Origin: Ophiosphaerella korrae
Taxonomy: Eukaryota > Ascomycota > Dothideomycetes > Pleosporales > Phaeosphaeriaceae
Direction: 5' to 3'
NCBI GenBank assembly: GCA_028456385.1
Contig: JALNQF010000022.1
Coordinates: 1-64,000 of the forward strand
Length of the DNA stretch: 64,000 nt
Of this stretch, positions 11,699-23,772 are shown in pieces. Both the position numbers and the translations under genes were made by a program. The notes under the pieces were generated by a model. It was not told the DNA's origin. It saw nothing but the letters and a program-made list of their open reading frames with translations, and did not search any database. Numbering within the stretch: the first letter of the stretch is position 1; each line of letters starts with the position of its first letter.

Positions 11699-13553
11699 TT
11701 ACAGTGCCCCAAACACGCGGTCCAGCAACACTCCAGCAAACTTGTTCACTCCAGGACTCTGCGTACACCACGAGACACTGTTTCCCCTACGCGTATCTTT
11801 CCACCCATCCGCATCGCCAACAACTTCTGCATCTAGATCACCCGTTCCTGCAGTCACCGGGCGTCCCCTACGATCCGCGATAATACCTAGCACCATAAGT
11901 TAGTTCTTATTTTAACTTGTTGACATTAGTGCTTACAGCCCCTAGTCCATTGTCCGCTGGTCTCAACCCTCAGATCCTCTGTCTTGAACTCCCATTTTGG
12001 ATCTGCTGCACATAATGCGTACCAAATCGTCAGTGGATCGTGTAGTTGCAAGCCAAAACTGCTAGGGTCTCGCTGCGGATTTACGGCTTGGTTCTTCTGG
12101 AAGGTAACTGTGAGAAAGAGCGTAGCCCATTCTGCCAAAGGAGAGCCAGTAACCGACGGTGAAGTTGTGTGAGAATTATAGAGGGTTGCAGGAAGGAGAT
12201 GAGGCTCCGTGATATCTACAGTATGTCAGTAATTTATGATTAGTTGAGTTTAGAGAAGCGTAGACGCATACCAAGCGGGAATAGCTTGAGTTTGAGCTGC
12301 TTGCTGAGCTTCTTTGGGTAAGGGGGTAATTGACCCTTCGCCTGCCCTGGCAACACAGGTGGCATAGTCATTCTTGGATTTGGGTTTGTGAGCGCAAATA
12401 CACGTGCGCTTGCTATGCTATCGGCATACGTGTTGAATTCTGCTCCGGGGGTCATCTGGTTTTGTAAGTTTGGCGATCTACGCAAGGGAGTATTGAGTTG
12501 TTTAATCAAGCCAAAATTGGGACCAGGAGTTGCCTTAGCTCATAGGAGCGGATGCGATTAAGTGGTGGTGGCTACACCAGTAGCATGAGCTATAGGAGTG
12601 GGTTGGTAGCAAGTTAGAAAAAGAAGACTCACATTTCCGGGGGCATCGACTGCACCACCCATGACCACAACTTCTTTAACCCTCAAAAATGTTTCGGGGT
12701 CTTTCGCAGCAGCTATGGCAAGGTTTGTCAGTGGACCAACAGCTACAATGGTAATCGTATCTGGCTCATTCTCTGCCAAAATCTCCAGCATTTGATCAGC
12801 TGCAGGTTTGAGTGAAGGGATGAAGAGCGAATGTGCATCCTTGACAGCTTGTAATGAGGCGGCTTCTTCAGGAGACATATTCTTTGGCCTTGGCTTGAAA
12901 AGCGATCTCCATGTCTCTTCTGGTGAGAGGTGGGGGTGCTGTTGATTGATCAGTCATACCCAAGATATGTGGAACACACATACACTATGGTGAATGCCCC
13001 CAAGCCCATCGACACCATCTATATCTCATTAGTTGCTATATAGCTTTCGTATCAATGATATTTACTTACGGAAGAAGTCTGCCACCATCATGTGCTCTGC
13101 CAATGGCTCTTCGGCTCCAACAGCGACTACACAACATGATTAGTACGAAGCAATGGACACAAACAAACTTCTCATCAACATACCAATGGGCTTCCTCACA
13201 TCCAGCGTCTCAAAGCCCGCAGGCCTACCACCCTCTTGCCGCCATTTTCGCTCCTTCTCAATGTAATTAAACAACATGACCACATTTCTCAAACAACTGC
13301 CAACACTCTTAGCAATCATTCGTAACACTGGGCTGCAAATCTTCAAAACGTACTTTTGCACTTCGACATTGCCAAAGGTAAGCGAGAGCATCAAAATATC
13401 TAACTCTTCTTTTTTAGCCGAAAATGCAAGTAGCATGGCGAGAATGTCATCGACGCCCTTATTTGGTCATCAGTTTCTTTGTCTGAAATGTACCCCACCA
13501 CCCCTCATTTTACTCACTGGGTCTGTATCGATGATAATTTTGTTGGGTGCCAT
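11699..13553 (-). CDS. Inosine-uridine preferring nucleoside hydrolase
   Basis: Nine exons: 13553-13518, 13457-13354, 13296-13184, 13126-13070, 13018-12984, 12938-12633, 12455-12272, 12215-11937, 11886-11699; 433 aa. It hydrolyses the N-glycosidic bond of nucleosides to ribose and free base (purine/pyrimidine salvage). The Ca2+-binding signature DTDPGVDD (residues 9-16) is restored only when intron 1 is removed. Also seen: NVEVQNCLRNVV, DFFHGVDGLGGIH, ITIVAVGPLTNLAIA, EVVVMGGAVDAPGN, AEFNTYAD, HDPLTIWYALCAADP and ETSGQWTRG. The catalytic His/Asp in HDP is present. Eight introns, seven of 45-60 nt and one of 177 nt (12456-12632). Every join is in frame and agrees with family conservation. Confidence 0.9.
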
Positions 13554-14086
13554 GGTGAACTAAGTTAGTGTAGAAATTTACAAAATTGAGGGTGATGTTC
13601 AGGAGCACAGTTGAGTTGTGTTACTATCTGCGTGGTTTGCTAATAGCGTTGCTTGTAGTAAAGCTAATCCCTGCATAGCAGGTGGATCCGAGAGTTGTGC
13701 GCGGAGGCCGCCGATACTCTGAACAGTCACCTATTTCACGTGAATAGTTTCTGTGCATGTTGAACAAGTGTCCGTAAGGCGTTTGAAGTATGCGCTTACA
13801 TAGTAATCATATAACTTTGCAGATTTCCAATAGTTGTGCAACTTACCCAGCTGCACTGACAATAACGCCGGTTTGTTCGTATAATCTACACATTGCATGC
13901 CCACAGACGCCATGCCGGGGCCGCTACACTTTTGCCCCTGTACTGATCTCCCTAAATATACTTCTGCCAAACTCGAATACATATTTTCATGCCCTTCCTG
14001 ATGATAGGTATACGTTATCAGATGCACTAGGCGCTCGCCGCCCAGAAGATGAAATCGAAATGCGAGTCGTGGAATGTAGATATTAT
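13554..14086. other. Intergenic stretch
   Basis: About 530 bp between the 3' end of the SURF4 gene and the start of the nucleoside hydrolase, both on the minus strand. It should contain the hydrolase promoter. No gene seen. Confidence 0.5.
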
Positions 14087-15235
14087 CTAATAGACCTTCT
14101 TCTTCTCGTCGACGGAGAACTGTCCTGGGCCCATATTGACCAGCAAAAGGAGACCGCCACTGCATACTCATTAGCTAAGACCAGTTAGATGTAGGGAAGC
14201 GTAACTTACACAATCGAGAGGATCTGGAAGAAGTCGTACTTGGCAAAGTCCTTGTGCGGGTGGTGGGGGTGCAATTTCCAGAAGCTGTTGACGTAGAGGT
14301 TGAAGATGCTCAGGATAAGCACCAGCATAATGGCTGAGAACTTAGCCTTGAATCCAACAACCACCATAACACAAGCGACGAGTCCTAGCAAGCTGGCAAC
14401 AATTCTCCAGAAGCTCCAGTCACCACGGAAGACGAAGCCAATGAAGAGGAAGATAAGAAGAACACGTCCCGCAAGCTGGAAGTACATCTTCTTGTCCTTC
14501 TCATCGAGAGTGGGGAGACCAGCAGGAGCAAACCTCTTGCGGACCCATGAGTCGGAGAGAACCATGAGCAAGCCTCCCATGACGGAAAGATTACGGAGAA
14601 AGAAGTTGAGGTCAAAAACCAAGCCGTATCCAATGCCTTGAAGAATCACAACGCTCATGAGACCCGCTACAGCGTATTCCGAGTGTTTCCTTGCAATGAC
14701 CATGATAGAGGCAGCTGTCATGATGATGACGTTTACGATGAGGAAGAGGTGGGTGACGCCGTTCCAAACTAGAGTCTCATGTCAGCAAATGCTCGCCAAT
14801 GTGTTGTGAGCGCTGGGAGTGCATACTGTGTCTGTAGTCGTGGAGATATGTGAGCTGGTCGTTCCATTGTGTTATTATGCGCAGGGCATCCTCGAGAAAA
14901 GTCACAACGATCAAAAAGCGACCAATTGCTGGTAGGTATCTGTTTGAGCGCCCAGTTAGCTTTCATCCTCTCGCACAATTCCAACCGCATCGTGAGCCGC
15001 ATCCAGACAGCACCAGATATGCCGACGGCGCAGTCGAAGCTTTGCCAAGAAGTAGAGCAACTCACGGCTTGATGGGCTCGGACATAGATTCCAACAGATC
15101 CTCAATCTTGCTCGTCTGTTCCCTCAGTTGGTCCAGCGGACTTGGGTCGTTCCTCGTATCATCGCTCCGTCCAGCGTTGCCGAAGGGGCTTTGGTTGCCC
15201 AAATGGTAGCCGGCGGTGCCACGTATTTGCGCCAT
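14087..15235 (-). CDS. ERV29: SURF4/Erv29 family ER cargo receptor
   Basis: Exons 15235-15066, 14939-14827, 14768-14210, 14159-14087; 304 aa. Erv29/SURF4 is a multi-spanning receptor that loads soluble cargo into COPII vesicles leaving the ER. Conserved family stretches appear in order: YLPAIGRFLIVVTFLEDALR, ILQGIGYGLVFDLNFFLRNL, QLAGRVLLIFLF, FNLYVNSFW and KYDFFQILSIVGGLLLL. The C-terminus ends in KKVY, a KKxx retrieval signal read by COPI. Both ends of the protein come from small exons (170 and 73 nt), so a model without introns would lose the retrieval signal. The N-terminal 55 residues are polar and face the cytosol. Intron 1 is longer (126 nt) than the others. Confidence 0.93.
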
Positions 15236-16299
15236 GGCTGCAGTGGAAGGTGAAAGAAAAGATGAATATCGAGGCACTGGGAGGGCGGCGTGGAGTGGAC
15301 AAAGTCGGGGGGTTTTGGATCTGGAGCTCTTCACTCGCGTGAACGACCACCTGGCCTTGCCAAGATATGTTAGCGCACTTCAGCTAGCTTACCCGCGGTG
15401 AGATTTTGTATCTTACCAAAAGAGTCAGGTTGTTGTGCAGTGATTTATATTTTGCCGCGGAAAAGCTATTATTATATTGCATACAAAGACCTTGAAAGTC
15501 TGCGCGTGACACTATCTTATATTTTCATAAATGGCTTTGTGGTTGACGGCAGCTTGTTGCTCGCTGCTTCCTCGGTTCGCCCCTCAACCCTGTCCGGTAT
15601 TGTTGCCAGATATCACGTCTTCCCTTGCCTTCCGAAACCAACACATTGCACGAGCTCTGCATCTACACATGCTGAATAATATAGACATCAACAGGCCTCC
15701 CGGAAATGACTGTACCGAGTAATTCGTATTTTTGGATCTCAGCCATGCATGCATGCAGCTGCAACGATTGTGGCGGTGTTCAGGCTTAGTTGGGATATCA
15801 CGACATCACTCGGTGGCTGTGTGCATTCATGCGGCAAAGTAGACTGTGGCACAAACGAATGCTTCTTCATTCTATTGGGTAGTGGCCACCCAGCCAGCCC
15901 AATCTCAGAGCACTGCTATCCATAAGTAGACCTTCTTCAAAGAGACCGGTCGTAACAAGCTCTATTGCCAGGGTACACAAAAATACAAATGTAGAAAAAA
16001 AAGGAAAGGTAGTCGCTGGAGCTGCTGAATGCAGTGCAGACGTCGGGACTTTTTGGTAATATGAGGAAACAAGCTAGAATCAAGATCGCTTCTGCATAGC
16101 AACCATGGCTAAAGCAACATTTACTGAAAGTGATTGTGTCATAACACTATTTCATTCCCACCGGCGTATTTGGTTTCTTTTGGAATAAGTCTTACGCGAG
16201 CAACGAGCACCCTTGCCCTGCAATACCAATGCCGACAACATACTGACATATCATAGCAGCTGGTCACAGCTGTGGGGAGCTCGAGTTGGTGATATGATC
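15236..16299. other. Intergenic stretch
   Basis: About 1.06 kb upstream of the SURF4 gene and downstream of the next minus-strand gene. A short ATGC repeat lies near 15744. No gene seen. Confidence 0.5.
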
Positions 16300-17400
16300 T
16301 CACACAACAGGCCAATCATCAGCATTGTCAGCGCCGCCAGTGAACTCCTCTTGGAGGATCTGGTAGCGGGAGCTAGGCTTCTTGTTCTCCGAAAGGGCAG
16401 GACGAACAAATTTGTCAACCTGAACAGGAGCGGCGGGCGCGGCGACCTGGGGGGCAACCGAATTACCGTCTTCTTCGGCACTGACAACCTTCTTCTTCTG
16501 CTTCTTACCCTTGGGAACGGTCTCCCAAGCGGTAGTATCTTCTAGTGCCAGCTTTACTTGCTCCTCCTCTGAGAGAGCATTCTTGCTGTAGCCGCTGTTC
16601 GGTAGGGAGTCGGGCGTCGGAATCGTGCCATTGGTAGGAGCCTCGCTAGAGCTGGCGGTCGAGGCAGCATCGAAGGTATCCAGTAGCTGACCAGTAGGAG
16701 CGGAGGCTGGCGGCTGCACAGCACCACGAGAGGGAACTGTGGTCCATGCGTTTGAAGCAGGAGCTTTGGCAGATTGAAGCCCATTCTTTGCTGGCTCGCC
16801 ACGAGCCTCGCGAGCGGTACGGCGCTGCTGCTCTAAGAGGGCCTGGCGCTGCTTCTCCTCCGCTTCACGAGCTGCCTTGGCCTCTTCTGCTTTCTTCTTA
16901 TTCTGGCGTGCCTTCTTCGACTCCTGGGGAGCTTCTGCCTTTGGGGCCTGGGGCTTGGGGGCGCGCGCTGCCTTCTCAGCAGGCTTGATGTTCAGGACAG
17001 TGGGAGCTACGGCCTGGGAGCCAAGCATGTCGGAAACATCACGGCCACTTGGGGCTTTGGTCACATTAACGGCAGGGGACGTAACAGGTGACAAATCATC
17101 ATCGGCGTCCGCGCCTGCAGTTGAGGCTCCAGATAGATAAGCCTCGGGCTTATTTCCAGTTTCCTGGACGGCGGTCTTGACCGACTTCCGTGGTGCCTTT
17201 GACTTTGCCACCTTGGCAGCCTTTGCGGTTTTCTCCTTGACCTCTTTGTCGAGCCATTGCGCCGTCTCGGCTGCAGACGCGGTCGTTGTGCGTGTGGTCG
17301 TAGATCGCCCGCGAGTGACACCACGTTGGTTCTGGCTGTAATAGAGATAGCCAACGCCTACAAGACCGAGAAATAGGGCCCAGCTTGCCCAAGTCTCCAT
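16300..17400 (-). CDS. Membrane-anchored low-complexity protein, unknown function
   Basis: Single exon, 366 aa. One N-terminal membrane anchor (residues about 5-22, ASWALFLGLVGVGYLYY) is followed by a long Ala/Lys/Glu/Pro-rich disordered region. Residues about 170-215 form a strongly charged helical or coiled-coil stretch (KKAEEAKAAREAEEKQRQAL). The C-terminus has two small conserved-looking patches, TTAWETVPKGKKQKKK and SSRYQILQEEF, and ends in DDWPVV. The start gives the membrane anchor at residue 5 with no spare leader. The layout suggests a cytosol-facing ER or outer mitochondrial membrane protein; no family is recognised. Confidence 0.7.
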   Translation of the reverse strand: METWASWALFLGLVGVGYLYYSQNQRGVTRGRSTTTRTTTASAAETAQWLDKEVKEKTAKAAKVAKSKAPRKSVKTAVQETGNKPEAYLSGASTAGADADDDLSPVTSPAVNVTKAPSGRDVSDMLGSQAVAPTVLNIKPAEKAARAPKPQAPKAEAPQESKKARQNKKKAEEAKAAREAEEKQRQALLEQQRRTAREARGEPAKNGLQSAKAPASNAWTTVPSRGAVQPPASAPTGQLLDTFDAASTASSSEAPTNGTIPTPDSLPNSGYSKNALSEEEQVKLALEDTTAWETVPKGKKQKKKVVSAEEDGNSVAPQVAAPAAPVQVDKFVRPALSENKKPSSRYQILQEEFTGGADNADDWPVV

Positions 17401-18783
17401 GATTTCGACGAGTTGAGAATGCTATGTTCGGAGTATGATGTAGTGTAATGTTCTTGTATGACTTGTTGAGGCGCAACGTGTCCTAATTGGACTGACGGGT
17501 TCAAGAGAGCCCGTAGTTGTCAAATCGATGCAAGCCTTAACTGTGTATAGAGCTAGGCGAGGACTACACTCTTGACGCGTACAGGTCGAGCTAGGGGGGT
17601 GAGAGGCGGTGTCAGGTGATGCAAGGAGTGTAAGGTCGCCCTATAGGTCACCGACGTTGGCTGTCTTTGCAATTGCCTGTTTCTGCGTGAAGCCTAGTGG
17701 CATTCGCAGTCCTCGGACTAAGCGCGTGTTGAGGCTCGGGGAGCGGCACTCTGGTGGCGAAGCGGTTCGGAAAGTTGCTGCGGCAAGTTGCTTTCAGGGA
17801 AAGTACGGGGACTCGGTGGTGCAACTCGCTCACAGCAATAAAGCTGTTGAGAAAGACAATGCGATGGGAAGAGTTGGGGAGAGGGGTGGGAAAGGGATAG
17901 GGAGAGGGTGAGTGAGAGCGAGCAAGTGAGGATACGAAGGGAAGCTGCTATGGGGTGGTGTTGAGCTTGGCCTCTTGCCCATTCGGTATGCCGCTAAGTG
18001 CCGCTAGTCAGGCAGGGTGAGCTGCGTCACTCCGGCCATATTGGATGAAGCAGAAGCAGTCAAGGCCACGCACTTCACTCGTTGAGACGCCCAAGATTGC
18101 TTCATCTCCTCAGGGCCCCAGCCTCGGCAGCGTCTCATCTCTCCTTTTGCTCCACTGTCCGCAGCTCGCCCTGGGCGCAACAACACTCCATGTAGCTATC
18201 GGCGCACGGTGGCGACCTAGTCTCTTAAAGGGAAAAGGACACCTTGCCTGCTTGCGTATCGACTTCGTTCCTCCACCACGGAACAAGTGATACCGATATC
18301 CCCAGCCTATCCAAGCCGCTTGCGACAATAGTACGCGACGTAGAGCATGGGTCAACCACACCCGTTCCGATCTGGTATTGAGTTTAATCAATTGTCTACC
18401 GGATGCGATCTGGCTTCTGTGCTCAACTAAGCTCTCTCAATGTATCATCTGGTACACAAAGGGATGACTACTATCATGGGTCTTCGGTAACACGACTTTT
18501 GTGGAATGACGATTAGAAGTGGCCCTTATTGGCTACACGCCGCTCCCTTTCGCAACATCGCCTTGTCCGAACCATGAACACGTGTAGCACATACACTGAA
18601 ATAAAGTAAAATATTACTTTCCTTACATGTAGTATACCTAGAATAATACCTCATATAACTCATCCACTTTCCCATTCCCAATTCAGGACCACCACATAAA
18701 CTCATTATTTCCTAACGCCTTGCACGAATGCTCGCTGACAATCCCAAATTTCAGTACTTCAATACTTCAATGCTCCCTCACTT
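17401..18783. other. Intergenic stretch
   Basis: About 1.4 kb between two minus-strand genes; the part next to 17400 must carry the promoter of the membrane-anchored protein. Short open frames lack coding character. Confidence 0.5.
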
Positions 18784-19014
18784 TCATCGTTGCTTCTTTG
18801 CAATACTCTCATGTATGTCATGCTCAGTTTTCCTCTTCATACCACCAGACCTATCGCTGTGAAAGCTTGAACTCCGACTCATCGGTGGCGTGGAAGGATG
18901 TCCGCCAAATATTCCATGATGTTGTGCTATCGACGCCTGTGCTTGAAACAATGTCTCGCGGTTCGAGGCAATTGGGGAAGTTCGTTGATTTTGAGCAGCC
19001 TGCTGTTGTTTGTT

Positions 19015-19047
<33 letters not shown>

Positions 19048-19638
19048 GGCATGCAATGCCTGGTTCCTTTGCGCCAACTGCATCTGCCGTGCAATATCGC
19101 CCAGTCCTGGTCCAACGATGTTCCGGTCGCCTATCACGGTTGCTCCACAGTTGACTGTGATGTTGATTTTAGTGTGTGGCCCTGATGGCTTGTGTGCCGA
19201 AGTAAGGTTCGCCAGTGAAGGCAAGTTTAGCCCTTGAGGCGTCTGAGGTTGGGGTTGGGGTTGAGATTGAGATTGAGATTGAGTTTGTGTTGGACTTGTA
19301 GTCTCGGGAATATTTCTTCCATTCAGCATGACAGCGATGAGGTTCGCTAATCGTACGCTGTCGATCTGTGCAATCGATATTATGTTACCATTTCCTCGGA
19401 CCTGCGTTGCAGCATTGAGCGTTATTTCCGGCGCCTCATCGTCTTCTTTCTCGCCTTCATCTTCTAGATCATACGGACCGCGCACGTTTGGTACCGGTGC
19501 ATGGGGATCGACAACCATATGGTAAGCTGGTGGTGACGGCATATCGTCTGACTCAGTTGTTGACCTTGATGTAGTTTGGGATTGGAGAATGTATTGCAAT
19601 TTGGCGTTGTACAGCGCAGAATTGCGGTGTGGATCCAT
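18784..19638 (-). CDS. Gln-rich low-complexity protein, unknown function
   Basis: Single exon, 284 aa. Ser/Gln and Pro/Gln dipeptide runs (about residues 120-137) and a 12-residue Gln tract (about 198-210) flank a conserved-looking core: ITLNAATQVRGNGNIISIAQ (about 73-92) and KINITVNCGATVIGDRNIVG (about 157-176). These Gly/Asn/Val-rich segments look like beta-strand turns. The C-terminus is basic (GGMKRKTEHDIHESIAKKQR), consistent with a nuclear signal. Poly-Gln with a nuclear signal suggests a transcription-associated factor, but there is no DNA-binding domain to prove it. Confidence 0.7.
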
Positions 19639-21448
19639 TTTGTATGTGTCGTGAAGTGTATGACCGGACCGTATTTGGCGATATCGTGATGATGTGGTGT
19701 GGCGTGATCACGGTGTGAGGACTTGTGCTAGGATCATGCGATGTGGGATCGCTAACCTAGGGGGGTGAGGGTTCTCCCGGGGTATCTTCGAGGCGTGACG
19801 ATATTAAGCCCCGGTCTGGGCAGATTTGGCGTATATTTGATATTAGATATTGCAGTCGACGGGGTGGTCCGGTGATTGGCGATGGTGATGTTAGATGATC
19901 CTCGGAGCAGGTTGACAAGAAGCAAAAGTCTTCTCAGTATCAGTATTGGCAGATTAACGCTTGAAAGAACATCGGGTAATTTGGGCTTACGAGAATTGTA
20001 TTCAAGAAGTAAAGGTAACAAGTCTCGATTCACTGCCTTCAAAATGCGGTAGTAGAACGAGACCCTCGAGCATCATTATATACTGTATAAATTTAATTTT
20101 TTTGAGCGTTGACCGCCTTTACTGCTTTTCTATTGACAATTGCTGAAACGCGCACACAATAGCAAGCAGATACCCATGCGACCGCGCCAAACCTTCACTT
20201 TACCAGTGCCACCTAGTTCCTATTGTAACCCTCGTTCGTTCAATACTGCACGCTAACCACACCAAGGTAGGGCTTAACGTTATCAACTAGTCTCAACACA
20301 GACCAGCCGCTCTACCATCACCAGCCAACCAATAATATCCGCCCCCCTAATTAGCGACTCGACCTGACCAGATTTGATGCAAGGCCGCAAGCTGCCGAAT
20401 TCAACGCACAATAAGAATCAGCACGCCACAATCCCCACATGGTCCACAAGCCATCCAGTCGGCAAGTCACCACAGTGCCAAATCTCCAGTCACCGGTCGT
20501 CGCACAGTGTTTAGCGCGTGTTGCGTGTTCTTTCCAGCTCACAATAGCAAGGTTTTGGCAGGGCACAATAGGAAGCGTGGTGCGCAAACCTACGGGAGCA
20601 AGTAAACACGATTTAGCCGCATAACGCCTGGGGCCAAACCCTTTTTCGCTCACAATAAGAATGTGTATATGCGCATAATGTTGGCCATTATAGCCGCGAG
20701 GGCTTTTCGGCGTCGTGCATTGCGTTGGTTATTCCAGATTGTGACGTACTTGTTGTGTGGTGTTTAGCTGAGTGTTGAGTGTGCGGTGCTTGCTCAAGGA
20801 GCGGTATTTATTCTGGTTGATGGTTGTCATGCGAGAACGCGTTATTTTAATGAGACACGTTCTGGTCGGGTGTAAGGAGCAAGTGAAACAAGGCTCTGAA
20901 CAAAGGGGTCTGGCCTATTGGCGCAAAAAGTTCTGTGACACAAAGAAAACGAGAGGAATGCACATCGCAGTTTCTGTCTGGTGTTGCTTTCGGGAAGATG
21001 GTGTGTTGCAAAAAAAAAAAAAAATCAAACCTCCGTCCAAACCCAGGCACGGGCTGAGGCCAAGATGAGACTGTCGGTCTCTATGAAGTAGTGTCAGTTG
21101 CTATTATGCTTGATGTTTCTATGACACGGCGGGTCTCCGTTCCTCGATAGCAGTTTGAAGCACAACAAGATTCTATAATGCTCATGCACACAAGCGGGTG
21201 CTAGATCCCGCTTGACTACCTCGAGCTCTTCCACAACCACCAACCTATCAAAAAGTCCTTTCAATACTACAATAAGACGACCAAGTGTTGTACATCGTAT
21301 GCCTACCAGACCAAGGCACAACCACAAACGCCACGCTTAGAAATGCTACAATACGTTCGAACTCTGGAACAATCCCATCCGACCGAATCAACTCGTGGGT
21401 GACATCAGCCGGACTATCTAAACTAACTGCCTCCTGTCATGTCAGTCA
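19639..21448. other. Intergenic stretch
   Basis: About 1.8 kb between the promoter side of the Gln-rich gene and the 3' end of the SNF5 gene. A poly-A tract lies at 21009-21022. No credible gene or RNA seen. Confidence 0.5.
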
Positions 21449-23327
21449 TTACCGCTGAGGTCTGTATACTTGAGCTTCATGATGTGGCCGATCGTGGTAG
21501 AACAGATTCTCAGACCAGGGCGGGAGCTTCTTATTACGCTCGTATAGGTAACCGCAGTTGTTGCAAAGAGAACGTGGCCCACGTGGTCCGTCCCGCACTG
21601 CCCAGACCGCGGTACCCCATACATAGCAGTGGGCGCATCGCCAAGTTTGTCGTTCCCTGTAGTTATGTTAGACTTGTTCAACGAACTCTCGGACAAGACT
21701 TACCCTTCCTGGAGTCCGCCTTCTTGCCCACCGTAACCGGATCCTGCTCCAGGAGTGTCGCGACCGACTGGGCTTAAGCTTCTGAACCTCCTCTTCTTCT
21801 TGCTTCTTTCGCCCCTGCCCATATTCTCTTGTTGTTCAATGTTGTTAAAAAACTCGTTCTGTGGCGTGCCTGACATGTTTGCTGTTGAGGAAAAACGTGC
21901 GGTCTCTCGTCGAAGTCGCCTAATCTGCCTTTCACGATCACCTTCACGTTTCTCAATTTCTTCTTTCGAGAGCATCTCAATTTTAGGCTCCCATTCGTCG
22001 CACAAGTGCTCATGGTCGTACCTCCAACCTGCGCCAATAGTAGGCTCGACAGCATCATTGTCGATTTCACCATCACCAACTAAACCACCATTTTCACACG
22101 CTTCTTTCTTCAACCGTAACACAGCTTCGTAGATTGCATGCGTCATAGTAGCGACCCACTCGCCAGCCAAACCAAGATCGGCACAGGTAACTTTTGCAAA
22201 CATCTCAGCGAATCCGGGCGGGTGTAATAAGGACCACTCAAATTTATCAGTATATAATCGGTTCATCAAGTTGATATTCAGAGTGACAATACAGCGATAA
22301 GTATCGTCTGGATTGTGCAACTCCTCGGAAGGCAGCGCAGTTGCTGTGGCACTGATGCCATTGGGCACCGCTGCCGGTGTTTGTGCACCATCGGCTCGCG
22401 CTGTGCCATTTGGAATTGGGGTTGAGGCGCCGTTAGTAGTGGCTATCGCAGGTGTTGAGGCTCCGTCCTGTGATGCTACTGGCTGAACTGGTTGTCCTGC
22501 AGTACCTTGAAGGGCAGGTGCCCCCGTAGAATGAAAGAGAGGATGTAGAGCCACGCCGGCATATTCCTCGAGCTGCTGTCGGATCTGGCTTGCAATGTTC
22601 AGGATGAGGTGGGGTTTGCGTTCATTCGGAAGATCTAACTCATCGACAAACTGCTTTGCGAACTGATCTGGCGTTGTTAGAGCTTCGTGCAAGTTCCATA
22701 GAAATGAATCTTTCAGCCTGTACGCAGGTGTAACATCTGGTTGCTTGTACGCGTGCAGGTGCTCATTGATGCCGAACTCCCGAGCATTAGAGGGTGTTGG
22801 CAGCGGCGCATCTGGTCGGAAGGGCTGAATGTCCATGTCTATCCGGATGGGAATCAGGGTGACTGGGAGCACCGCCTGAGTTTGCACTTGTTTCTCGGTT
22901 CTGCGCATGATTAGCTCTCTGTACTTATCAAAACCTATCCATGTGGATTCAAAACTCACAGTGAGCGCTTTGGCCTGCCCATCCAATCTCGCCAGATGCC
23001 CTGTAAATCTATGGGCATAGTGAGCTCTTCCCCTAAAGCAGCTATCTGTGCGGTCTTATCCAAGCTCGACGCCTCATCACCCCGCTGGATGCTTCGTAAA
23101 CCGGTAGCACGCCGGGGGCGATCGCTGTCTTCAAAATCATCATCGTCGTATGCATCTTCTGCATAGCTAAGGACGGCGGTTCCACGCTTCGTCACGCGCG
23201 GCGCAGGGAGCGTATTCGAGGCCGGCACAATTGGCGAAATGAGCGAGTTTCCGTGGTTGCGTAGTCGCGGCGCATACGTGGACATGAATGCCTGGGGCGG
23301 CGCCGTCTTCCCCTTGGCCGTGAACAT
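21449..23327 (-). CDS. SNF5-family chromatin remodelling subunit with C-terminal GATA-like zinc finger
   Basis: Exons 23327-22960, 22918-21704, 21656-21449; 596 aa. SNF5/Sfh1/INI1 proteins are core subunits of SWI/SNF or RSC remodellers. The SNF5 domain begins at about residue 133 (VLPVTLIPIRIDMDIQPF) and includes the paired repeats around FVDELDLP and KFEWSLLHPPGFAEMFAKVT followed by CADLGLAGEWVATMTHAIYE. A Ser/Thr/Pro/Ala linker separates the repeats. The last exon encodes a GATA-type zinc finger: WRCAHCYVWGTAV, then 10 residues later SLCNNCGYLYERN, giving C-x2-C-x18-C-x2-C. This appears only after removing a 47-nt intron. Intron 1 is just 41 nt but restores the frame. Start: first in-frame ATG (MFTAKGK). 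Whether this is the SWI/SNF or RSC paralogue is not decided. Confidence 0.9.
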
Positions 23328-23772
23328 AGTTGTCAAGGTGCGCGACAGATGGTGGGTGGGAGATTTGGGAGCTCCGAGACGTCGCGAGATCGGACGCGTC
23401 GTGGTACTGCTGATCGGGGTTGGACAAGGCGCACGGGCAGAAGGGGCTAGAGGACGACAATATTGGTCAATTACTGACGATAGTATTGCTGTCCCTAAAT
23501 GCGCTCTCCCGGATCATGAAAGTAGTTTCGCGTCTGTAACATTTGGTTCATTGATCTTCACGCTCTCAGGGCAGCTAATTCTTGCCAAGCCATTATACCA
23601 GTATAGGCTAGTTCCATTTGTCGGCCCTGCACGTGACTAGACATCGCTTGTTTTCGAAAAAGTAGCAGCCATAGGGCCTGGAAAAAGAATGTCCGAAGGC
23701 CACAGTCGCCTATGGCAGGAATTTCGCAAAAAAAAAAGACCTGGAATATCTGACTAGAGCCAGACGAATGCT
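23328..23772. other. Intergenic stretch upstream of the SNF5 gene
   Basis: About 445 bp containing the SNF5 promoter; no gene seen. Confidence 0.4.
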
